Assembly (NCBI RefSeq): GCF_000495255.1
Contig: NZ_AVAO01000002.1
Location: 1-58,226 of the forward strand
Reading direction: 5' to 3'
Source: Candidatus Phytoplasma tritici
GTDB lineage: Bacteria; Bacillota_I; Bacilli_A; Acholeplasmatales; Acholeplasmataceae
DNA length: 58,226 nucleotides
Below the pieces are notes generated by a model, which did no database searches, was not told the origin of the DNA, and saw only the letters and a list, made by a program, of their open reading frames with translations. Both the position numbers and the translations under genes were made by a program. Of the stretch, positions 27,006 to 34,644 are shown in pieces; position 1 is the first letter of the stretch; each line of letters starts with the position of its first letter.

Positions 27006-27032
27006 ATACTACAAACCAAAAGGAGCCAAAAA

Positions 27033-27849
27033 ATGAAAAAAACAACTGCCAAAAAATAGATTTTTTGAAATATGGTTTTATGTGTCGTTAAATGAATACC
27101 ACCAGTAAAAACAAAACCAACCCTTTAACGTTAGAATAGGAAATAGGAATATTTTTTATCCAATCGAAAAAGAGACATTAACCGACGTTTATCTCACGTC
27201 TTAAAGGATAAAAATATTTTAGAACAAAAAAACTACTGCCTCAAAGTTGAAAAGATGACGGCATAAGAATTAAACTAACTGAAAGAACAACCAATAAACT
27301 AGCTAAATTTGGCTAAAAAAAGGCACAACAACAAAAAAGAACCTCAAAAAACCGAATCATTTAGACAAATTGAAGATAAAAAATAATACTACGAGAAAAT
27401 TAAGCGACCATAGAAATAGATAACGGCTTATTTAAAAAAACATCAGGCACAAGGTTTTTTGGATAAATACGGAACCCGAATAAAAATAAGGGACACATCT
27501 CCCATTTATAAAACAGTTAAAAAAGTTTTTCCCATAATGTCTTAAAAAGGGATAGCAACATATAGAATTAGCAAAAAAAAATTAGATAATGTCGTAAAAG
27601 ATAACTCTAATTATTCTACGATTATAAATAAAACAAAAGACCCTCATTATATTGTAATTCCTGCGGATTTGAAGGGCAGTTTATTATTTTATTTCCAATT
27701 TTTATTAAAAAGCCTCACGAAAAAAAACTATCCTAAAAGACTAGACACACCAACGAGAAAATACGCGAATTATATTTAGCATTGGAAAACAAAATAAAAA
27801 AACAAGACCACAACAATAAAAATACGGATTTCAAAAACGCGAGTAACTA
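27033..27849 (+). pseudogene. unrecognised decayed gene A
   Basis: ATG 27033 has AGGAG seven bases upstream. The first part is full of stops. From about 27150 one frame reads NRKRDINRRLSHVLKDKN, ILEQKNYCLKVEK, then KKHQAQGFLDKYGTRIKIRD, VVKDNSNYSTIINKTKDPHY, IVIPADLKGSLLFYFQFLL. A frame change then gives EKIRELYLALENKIKKQD and a final stop after NAS-N. Internal TAA and TAG codons interrupt these blocks. Codon third positions are AT-rich in the frames quoted, as in real phytoplasma genes. I do not recognise the family. The composition is somewhat richer in GC than the flanks, suggesting an acquired element. Confidence 0.4.
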
Positions 27850-27896
27850 ATACAAACACAACAAAAATAAAAGTTTTTAAAATCATAAAAAGAGCC

Positions 27897-28560
27897 AGCA
27901 GGGAGGCAAAAATTAAAATCCATGATGGTATAATAGACTCTCCGGAAATCTCTTTTTTAACTAGTACTATTCAAAATAATTTGTTGATGCTCTCTCTGGT
28001 CAAAAATAGAAATTGATTAGTAATAATCACGATTTTATGTGGGAAATTGATAGACTCTTTACTGAAAAAAATTGAAAAACACATTTATAATTATTATTTG
28101 AACAAACATATACGCCATTATGCGGGAGCAATGAGGGTATCGGTTTTATTATATTGAGAAACACTAGAAACCACAATAAACTACTAAAAAAACAGCTTTA
28201 ACTCTATTGAACCTACAATAAAAAAATCCAAGCTATCAAAATAGCAACAAAAATTGTAATATAATAAAAAAGGCTACTCCAATTACGAAAAAATTACTTT
28301 AAAAGCTATACATTTTCATAGGATTTATAATATAAACTTATTAAGGCTTTTTGGAGAGGTGTAAAGAGGGGGTATTACCTAAGGCCAGGTCAAAAGTAGC
28401 CATAGAGAGGGTCAAAATATGGCTTATAATAATGTATTTTATTATGGCGTGAAGCCCCCCAATTATATTAGAAACTGTAAAAAAAATACGAACTTATAGG
28501 GTATAAGTTCGTTAAGTATGTATGAATTTTGGGATAAATTAATTACTTACCTGTCAATAA
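27897..28560 (+). pseudogene. unrecognised decayed gene B
   Basis: A GGGAGG site at 27900 precedes coding-like sequence: HDGIIDSPEISFLTSTIQN, then in the next frame FVDALSGQK, KLISNNHDFMWEIDRLFTEK, LLFEQTYTPLCGSNEGIG, FIILRNTRNHNKLLKKQL. A later block reads GQNMAYNNVFYYGVKPPNY. At least six stops and two shifts. Family unknown; no catalytic motif stands out. It is collinear with blocks A, the 28580 ORF and C on one strand, so all four may once have formed one operon of a mobile element. Confidence 0.35.
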
Positions 28561-28579
28561 AAATAATTATTGCGAATTT

Positions 28580-29122
28580 GTGGGACAATCCTTACATAGA
28601 TATACAATAGATTACTCGCACAGCAAACCTGATAGTTTCTTTCCAGTCAATCATTGTGAGGCAGGCGAACAAAAGGAGGAGGATAACAAAATTATAACAA
28701 ATAATACAATGAAAGGTAATTATCAAAAAGGTAGTCAAATTCTTAGTTATTCCTGTTCTTTTCCTAATGTTGAGACTCGTTTTTATGATGGTATTAGCAT
28801 CCTTGATTTTTACAAGGACACCCAAATTATCCTTGAATTAAAAAATTACTCATTAATTAATTATTATGCAACTTTAATTTTCTTTTTAGAAAATGACAAT
28901 TATATTAAAAAAACTGTAATTGACTACTTACAAAAGGAAAAGCAAAGTTTTGGAGATAATGCTCCTTTATTAATGCCCTTTTGGAATATGGTCCAACAAC
29001 AATAACAAAGAAAAAAATTACTACAAGAAATCAAAAGATTAGAACTATACGAAAATGAGGAAAAAAATATAAACATAATTGAATCCGAATTAAACAAACT
29101 CAAAACCAATAAAAAGAAATAA
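28580..29122 (+). pseudogene. unrecognised gene interrupted by one TAA
   Basis: The open frame from GTG 28580 (or ATG 28710, with AGGAGGAGG at 28675-28683) runs to a TAA at 29003. The frame is clean again for 38 codons after it (QRKKLLQEIKRLELYENEEK, NINIIESELNKLKTNKKK) up to a second TAA. The first TAA sits between CAA CAA CAA and CAA, so a single CAA-to-TAA change explains it. Seen: SYSCSFPNVETRFYDGIS, ILELKNYSLINYYATLIFFL and a C-terminal coiled coil in the readthrough part. No known domain. It is the best preserved gene of the block and may still yield the 141-residue form. Confidence 0.45.
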
Positions 29123-29149
29123 TAAACGTGATAATTAGTACCTTTCTTA

Positions 29150-29700
29150 TTTTTGGTTTCTAATTAGTTGAAGCCCTGAATTTGTAGGCAAACATATAGA
29201 AAAATACTACACTAAAACACAAGCAAAATTAGAAGTTATGAGTAGTTTATTTTACCTGAATTAAATAAAATCGGCAAATTTAAACCCCAAAGATAAAAAA
29301 TATTATTTATAAAATCAAAAATAAATTAGAAAACCCACAACAACGCGGTATTTTGCCTGTTAAATACACCAATAACGAGTTAATAGAACTACAAAAATAA
29401 ACATCGCTAAAAAAGAGATAAATTAAATGAACTTGCAAAACCCGAAAAGAGACCACAAACAAGAAAACTTTATAAGTATTCGCCAAAATGGCTTTATTTC
29501 TCTTACAATGGGAAAATCGCATCCTTATTTATTGCAAGGTTTTTTGTATCAATGTCGCAACACCAAGGACGAAACAATAGCAATAATAAAAAAAAGATAT
29601 TTGCAAATATTTGGATAAGAATCAACAAAAAACCACAAAATAGGGAAGATTTAATGTTTGAGGGAACAGAAACAGTACCCCAAAGTACTTTTTATGTATT
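29150..29700 (+). pseudogene. unrecognised decayed gene C
   Basis: Coding-like blocks: GKHIEKYYTKTQAKLEVMSS, LPELNKIGKFKPQ, ENPQQRGILPVKYTNNEL, then KRDKLNELAKPEKRPQTRKL, YKYSPKWLYFSYNGKIASLF and NREDLMFEGTETVPQST. Frame changes and TAA codons (for example after LIELQK) interrupt them. The 63-residue open frame at 29427-29618 is a shadow in another frame. Not recognised. Confidence 0.35.
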
Positions 29701-30055
29701 TTTTTTTCATTATAACTAAGAAAAATCAAAAGTTTTTATAATCCATTGAAAATAGCAAGAGGGGGATTATTGGAAAAAAATGGAATCCCCAAAAATAACC
29801 CTTAATATTAGATTTCATGTTATTAAGAAATACAAAAGCAATAAAAAAAGATAAAATAATTACATAGATAAAATGTTTATTTATTTGTTTCATTTTAAAA
29901 TCAACTTTCTTATGTATTTAAAATATTTAATATAATTTTATTATTGTTATCTAAAATTACATAAATTGATTATATTATACATAATTTTAATAAAAAAATA
30001 TACAAAGATATTTTATTAATATTTATATTTTATACTTAATTTATTCCCACAAACA
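29701..30055. other. gene-free stretch
   Basis: AT-rich DNA with no ORF or repeat I can support, between the decayed block and the terminator at 30056. Confidence 0.45.
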
Positions 30056-30085
30056 AAAAGCAAGCTTTCATTAAAGCTTGCTTTT
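30056..30085. terminator. strong symmetrical terminator
   Basis: A 13-bp perfect stem (AAAAGCAAGCTTT) with a 4-nt loop, A-run on one side and T-run on the other. It is placed to stop the minus-strand tRNA unit as well as any plus-strand transcript of the decayed block. Confidence 0.8.
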
Positions 30086-30194
30086 ATGATATCTATAATA
30101 TATATTATATTAATTTAACAATTAAACAATGTTATTGAGGCAAAAAACTAAATAATAAATTTTTTTAATAAACCAATATAATATATATAATGTA

Positions 30195-30269
30195 TGGAGC
30201 GGGCGAGGGGAATCGAACCCCCGTCTCATGCTTGGCAAGCACGTATAATAACCACTATACGACGCCCAC
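30195..30269 (-). tRNA. tRNA-Gly (GCC)
   Basis: Anticodon loop TTGCCAA (GCC), T-arm GGGGGTTCGATTCCCC, CCA encoded. The acceptor GTGGGCG pairs with CGCCCGC through one T-G wobble. Closely related to tRNA-Gly(TCC) at 6426. Confidence 0.94.
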
Positions 30270-30288
30270 ATCATCTCAATTTTGGTTT

Positions 30289-30362
30289 TGGTGCCCTTAA
30301 CAAGAATTGAACTTGTATTTCAGCATTACCATTGCTACGTTCTGCCATTAAACTATAAGGGC
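30289..30362 (-). tRNA. tRNA-Thr (GGT)
   Basis: Acceptor GCCCTTA pairs with TAAGGGC, anticodon loop ATGGTAA (GGT), T-loop AGTTCAATTCT, CCA encoded. Same strand as the tRNA-Gly 19 bases downstream. Confidence 0.92.
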
Positions 30363-30562
30363 TTAACATATTTTATTATATCAAAAAAAATATCAAAATG
30401 TAAATTTTTGACTAAAAAAATGAAAATTTTACCAAAAAACGTAAAAAAAGTAAAAAAAATAAAAAAAGTGTGCAAAAATGTTTGACTCTAAAAAATAAAT
30501 AAGTTATAATAAATAATAGGTTATGAAACCGAAATAATTTAAAAGAAGGAGTATTATTAATA

Positions 30563-30787
30563 ATGCAAGGTAAAAAACAACAAGGAACATGTAGATGGTT
30601 TTCTAAAGACAAAGGCTACGGATTTATCGTTTCAGCTGATGGGAAAGATATTTTCGTACATTACAGTTCTATTCAAACTGAAATCTCTGGAAGAAAAACA
30701 CTTAATGAAAACGACAAGGTAGAATTCACTGTTCAAGAAGGCAACCGCGGAGCTCAAGCTGTAGATGTTGTTATAGTTAACGAATAA
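30563..30787 (+). CDS. cold-shock protein (CspA family)
   Basis: A 74-residue single-domain OB-fold RNA chaperone. RNP1 KGYGFIV and RNP2 DIFVHYSSI are intact, with CRWFSKDKG before and NENDKVEFTVQEGNRGAQA after, the standard family ending. Start ATG follows AAGAAGGAG. The gene is alone between a tRNA pair on the other strand and ssrA. Such proteins melt secondary structure in mRNA and often respond to cold or stress; no regulatory leader is recognisable here. Confidence 0.95.
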   Translation: MQGKKQQGTCRWFSKDKGYGFIVSADGKDIFVHYSSIQTEISGRKTLNENDKVEFTVQEGNRGAQAVDVVIVNE

Positions 30788-30805
30788 TTTCATTAATAAT
30801 CAAAC

Positions 30806-30834
30806 AAAGGAAGAGATGCAAATCCCTTTTTTTG
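30806..30834 (+). terminator. probable terminator of the cold-shock gene
   Basis: AAAGG pairs with CCTTT, and an inner GAT/ATC stem closes a GCAA loop; a 4-nt bulge interrupts. Followed by seven Ts. Confidence 0.5.
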
Positions 30835-31048
30835 TTATATATGGATGATTTTGTTGGTTTATATAATTTTGATTTGAGTTTAGTTTTAGATTATTTTATC
30901 TTTGATCCTTTTACAAAATTTTAAATTTTAATTGATTATAATTTTTGAGTGGGCAAAAGGAATAAATTAATTAAAAATATGATCCACTCCAAAAACATAA
31001 ATAAAATAAATCTAAAAAATAATTTGATTTTAAAAAATTTTTTTAAGT

Positions 31049-31054
31049 TAAAAT
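31049..31054 (+). promoter_or_regulatory. probable -10 box of ssrA
   Basis: TAAAAT lies 10 bases before the predicted tmRNA 5' end. A TTGATT at 31024 could be a poorly spaced -35 (19 bp). Confidence 0.4.
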
Positions 31055-31064
31055 TAAAAATATG

Positions 31065-31490
31065 GGGGATGTTTTGGATTTGCCAAAGTCAACGAAATTT
31101 ATATAGCATATCTTGGTTACGCAAGTAAAAACGTCGAGGTTATAATAACCGGAAATAACAAACAAACTGTAACAAATACAAAAGATTTTGCTGAACAAAC
31201 TCAAGTTTATCAAATGAATTTTGCAAACAGTTTTTCTTCACAATTAGTTTTTGCTTAAATAAATAAGCAAAACCCGCACTTAAATTAACTTACGATTTAA
31301 GGAAGGAAACAAGGTAAGTTTTGCTATTTGAGTTTGTCTTTGCTCTTTTTAGCAAATATCAAAAAGACTAGCAATTTATGGATTTTGTTTATTTTTTCAT
31401 AAATTGCGAAACCCCAAAATAAACTAAATATGTAGAATATATAAATTAAAGTGATTTTGTACATGGGTTCGACTCCCATCATCTCCACCA
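31065..31490 (+). ncRNA. ssrA: tmRNA
   Basis: Transfer-messenger RNA, which rescues stalled ribosomes. The 5' end GGGGATG pairs with CATCTCC at the 3' end, followed by ACCA; the T-arm is GGGTTCGACTCCC. A messenger segment runs from resume codon GGA (31151) to TAA (31256-31258) and encodes a 35-residue tag starting GNNKQTVTNTKDFAEQ and ending SSQLVFA. The tag is longer than the 10-residue tag of E. coli but similar in scale to other Mollicutes. The hydrophobic VFA end is the expected degradation signal. Boundaries are set by the acceptor pairing. Confidence 0.9.
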
Positions 31491-31578
31491 AAAAATAAAT
31501 TATAAATTATTTACTTTTGTTATTACATTTTTCCCAAAAAGAATATTTTTAATCCTTGACCAAATTAAAGCTGTCTTA

Positions 31579-32397
31579 TTAGGAATCTTGTTTTTCGGAA
31601 AAATCATAAAAGTGAGTAAGGGTGCGAATTTTTTCAATAATTTTGTATACCTTAATTTCACTATTAACATTTTCAGCTCCATGCAAATGAAATAAATAAT
31701 TGTGCAATTCATTAGGGGGCAAATTACTACTAATAAAAAGGGGCAACTTTTTTTCAGCTCTATCATACAACAAAGGAAGAAAAATTTCATCACGAAACCA
31801 AGGTGTCATATTTTCTGAACCTAAGTCATCCAAAATCAAACACTTAACATTTTTTAATTGTTGCAACCTTGTTTCTAGAGTATTATTATACAAAAAATTT
31901 CTAAATTTTCTAGTTATATCAGGCATAAAAAGAAAAATAACAGAAATTTGTTTTTGAATTAATTCATAAGCTAATTTTTTCAAAAAAATAGTTTTTCCAG
32001 TATTAAAAGAACCCGACAAATAAAAACCTTTGGTAGATTTTTCAAAATGTTTAATAATTTGTTTCATCTCTTTTAACGCTTGTTGCTTAGAATCATTATC
32101 AACTACAAATTGTTTCACTAAATGAGCATCAAAATTAATGCTACTATCAAACAATTCATTTTGTGATTGCCAATGTTCCTTAAAATAAAGAGATTGAGAT
32201 TTAACGGTAGGTACCCAAACAACTCTTAAAGGGTTGGTTTTGATTTTTTGACGATTCCCATATTCATCTTCTTGATCTTTGGTTAGCAAATAATTATAAA
32301 TAACTGGCAGATCATCATCAGAAATATCTAAATTTTTGGTTTCTTCGCACTGTGCAATCATTTTACTGATTTTTATTTTGATATCTGAAAATTCCAT
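31579..32397 (-). CDS. dnaI: primosomal helicase loader DnaI
   Basis: A 272-residue AAA+ helicase loader that places the replicative helicase on DNA with DnaB/DnaD-type partners. Walker A GSFNTGKT (129-136), Walker B KCLILDDLGSENMTPW, sensor-1 region LPLFISSNLPPNEL, and the C-terminal arginine region EKIRTLTHFYDF are present. The N-terminal 100 residues form the poorly conserved helicase-binding part. It is last in the minus-strand run polA-mutM-dnaB-dnaI, separated from dnaB by 84 bases. It is convergent with ssrA. The start follows GAGGTG. Confidence 0.88.
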   Translation of the reverse strand: MEFSDIKIKISKMIAQCEETKNLDISDDDLPVIYNYLLTKDQEDEYGNRQKIKTNPLRVVWVPTVKSQSLYFKEHWQSQNELFDSSINFDAHLVKQFVVDNDSKQQALKEMKQIIKHFEKSTKGFYLSGSFNTGKTIFLKKLAYELIQKQISVIFLFMPDITRKFRNFLYNNTLETRLQQLKNVKCLILDDLGSENMTPWFRDEIFLPLLYDRAEKKLPLFISSNLPPNELHNYLFHLHGAENVNSEIKVYKIIEKIRTLTHFYDFSEKQDS

Positions 32398-32481
32398 AAA
32401 TTAATTTTTCACCTCTTTTGCTTTTGTAAAATTTTATTAAATTGGATTGATTCCTTGTAACAATAAATCACAAAAGAAAAA

Positions 32482-33675
32482 TTATGACTGTTGTTTCTTT
32501 TTAAAATCTTCTAACCATTTAGGAGAAATTTGTGGTTTTTTAAAATTAGACCTAAACTTAGTTTGGGATGGATTTTTTTCTTGTTCCATATAAAAATCAT
32601 ATGCTGTTTCAGTATCAAAAATCCCTTTTTGCTCCCAAGATTTTAAGATTTTTTCCAAATAAACTACTGAGGGCACAAAGCCTTTTCGTTCTAAAATATA
32701 AGTTAAAAGCACATTGACTAATCCCGGTTCTAAATTATTTCTTTCCATAAATTGAAAAACAGTATCAGCCGCAGTGGCTTGCATATTTTTAGGACAATGA
32801 TTTATAATAATTCTTTGAGTAGAATCCTTACGTTTGAGCAAAGTAATCATGTCTTGTTCATTATCTTGTGTTTTTTTCGCAAAAACCAAATTTTGATTTT
32901 GGGTATGCATCTGATAATATCTTTTAACACCTAGGCTTAATTTAGATATTTCGATTTCACTAGGATTAGGAAAAGTTTTTTGATATATTTCTGAAAGTGT
33001 AACTTCATCCAAATTATAAACTAGACTTAATTTTTGAATAAAATCAATTGTTTGATTACAAGTTAAAGATGGTTTTTTGAAACGTTGGGGCATTTTTTGC
33101 AAAAATAATTCATAATCAAAAGAGTTATTTAAAAAATGTCTTGGAGAAGGATTTGTTTGGTTGTTGGGACAAGTAAAAGCAGTTGGTAAATCCATTTTTT
33201 GCACTTGAAACAAATCATCAAATTTTTTACTAATATCTTGAAAAGCATCCCAATTATTTTTTTTAGTGGGGATTTCTTTACTAAAATGATTATTCAAACT
33301 CAAAAAAGTAGCCTCCCCCACTTCGCTTAATAAAAAATTACTAAAAAGAGGATCTTTAAAAAACTCTTGAGATCTGCATGGCAAATTAAGCCAATAAAAT
33401 CTTTCTTGTGTTTTGGGATTACAAAAAGTTTGGAGCAAATTAAGAGCTTCTAATTTTTCTTGTGCTTCTAAAAAATCATTTTTTGCAACCGCACTCAAAT
33501 CAAATAAAAATCGATGTTGGTAAAAAATATTAGGTTTTAGAGTTGCTAAAATATGATAAATACCAAACGCATGAGTGCCTATTAGTGGTTGATAAAGCAA
33601 ACTTAGGCTTTGATGATCTTCAAGCGACAAAAAAACTGAATTTTTGATTTGAAATAAATTTAGATGACTAATCAT
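32482..33675 (-). CDS. dnaB: replication initiation / membrane attachment protein DnaB (Firmicutes type)
   Basis: A 397-residue DnaB/DnaD-family primosome protein, not the helicase. The N-terminus LNLFQIKNSVFLSLEDHQ and LYQPLIGTHAFGIYHIL matches the DnaB winged-helix domain. The C-terminal DnaD-like domain reads FMERNNLEPGLVNVLLTYIL, with YLEKILKSWEQKGI following, and then a basic tail (TKFRSNFKKPQISPKWLEDF). It works with DnaI to load helicase at origins and stalled forks. Its neighbour downstream is dnaI, the usual pairing. The start follows AGAGG; it lies 54 bases after mutM in the same direction. Confidence 0.85.
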   Translation of the reverse strand: MISHLNLFQIKNSVFLSLEDHQSLSLLYQPLIGTHAFGIYHILATLKPNIFYQHRFLFDLSAVAKNDFLEAQEKLEALNLLQTFCNPKTQERFYWLNLPCRSQEFFKDPLFSNFLLSEVGEATFLSLNNHFSKEIPTKKNNWDAFQDISKKFDDLFQVQKMDLPTAFTCPNNQTNPSPRHFLNNSFDYELFLQKMPQRFKKPSLTCNQTIDFIQKLSLVYNLDEVTLSEIYQKTFPNPSEIEISKLSLGVKRYYQMHTQNQNLVFAKKTQDNEQDMITLLKRKDSTQRIIINHCPKNMQATAADTVFQFMERNNLEPGLVNVLLTYILERKGFVPSVVYLEKILKSWEQKGIFDTETAYDFYMEQEKNPSQTKFRSNFKKPQISPKWLEDFKKKQQS

Positions 33676-33729
33676 AAAACCTCTTTTTTAAAAAAATATT
33701 GATGTATTTTATAGTTGAAAATAAATCAA

Positions 33730-34560
33730 TTATAATTCTTTATTGGGATTATTATTTTGACAAACAGGACAAATATAAGTGCCTCTGCCACCAACTTTAA
33801 TTTTAATAATTTTAGTTTGACAGTTTATGCAGGGTTTGTTAACTTTGCCATGCACTTGCAATTTATTTTGAAAATAACCTATAATTCCTGGCTGAGATTC
33901 AAAAGTACTTACAGTAGTTCCTCCTAGTTTAATGGCTCTGGCAAGCACTTTTTGGGAAATTGTAACAATTTCTTGCACTTGTTCCAAAGACAGTTCGCAA
34001 GCTTTAGTTTCTGGATGCAATTTTACTAAAAACAAGACTTCATTAACATAAATATTACCCAATCCAGAAATTATTTTTTGATTTAATAAAACTTTTTTCA
34101 AAGCACTTTTGGTCTTTAATATTTTTTGATACAAAAAAACTGGATTGATTTCAAAAGGATCTAAGGCTAGTTGATTCAAGGTAGTTTGGTTTAAAAAATT
34201 GTTCTGATTCTTTACTTCAAATTTACCAAATTTCCTAAAATCATAATATCTTAAAGAACTTTTATCTCCCAAAATAATTGCAAAATGTTCGTATTTATGT
34301 TTAGGCTCATCGCAAGGTTTGATAAATAATTTTCCTTCCATTCTCAAATGTCCTATTAAAACTAAATCTTGAGTTAAAAAAAATAATAAAAATTTACCTT
34401 TTCTTTGAATATCCAAAATGGTAGTTTTTTCAATTTTTTGAAATTCTTGGGTATTTTTAACAACAGGCTCATAAAATACCTTAGTTGCAACAATTTTTTT
34501 TCCTATTAATTGTGTTTTTAAAAAATCTACAATAATTTGGACTTCAGGTAATTCTGGCAT
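33730..34560 (-). CDS. mutM: formamidopyrimidine-DNA glycosylase
   Basis: A 276-residue base-excision-repair enzyme that removes 8-oxoguanine and FaPy. The N-terminal catalytic proline and glutamate are in MPELPEVQ. The helix-two-turn-helix contains KVLLNQKIISGLGNIYVNEVLF, and the C-terminal zinc finger has two cysteine pairs (CINC and CPVC) around IKVGGRGTYI. All essential residues are present, so unlike recA and uvrD nearby this repair gene is intact. It follows polA by 84 bases on the same strand. Start has AAGGAG. Confidence 0.95.
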   Translation of the reverse strand: MPELPEVQIIVDFLKTQLIGKKIVATKVFYEPVVKNTQEFQKIEKTTILDIQRKGKFLLFFLTQDLVLIGHLRMEGKLFIKPCDEPKHKYEHFAIILGDKSSLRYYDFRKFGKFEVKNQNNFLNQTTLNQLALDPFEINPVFLYQKILKTKSALKKVLLNQKIISGLGNIYVNEVLFLVKLHPETKACELSLEQVQEIVTISQKVLARAIKLGGTTVSTFESQPGIIGYFQNKLQVHGKVNKPCINCQTKIIKIKVGGRGTYICPVCQNNNPNKEL

Positions 34561-34644
34561 GTTTTATGCTCCTTTTTTATCTTTTGTTTGGATATTTAAC
34601 ATTTCTATTTTATAAATAAATTATAAATAATAAATTTTACCCAA

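Noticed and set aside
27033-28560. An organism-wide alternative code with TAA/TAG as glutamine
   Set aside because: All intact housekeeping genes in the window end in these codons, for instance potA and the HAD gene with TAA, and frameshifts accompany the internal stops. Decay explains it more simply.
28592-28825. Minus-strand frames over 28592-29109
   Set aside because: Shadows of the plus-strand ORF at 28580-29122, which has better codon pattern and a purine-rich ribosome site.
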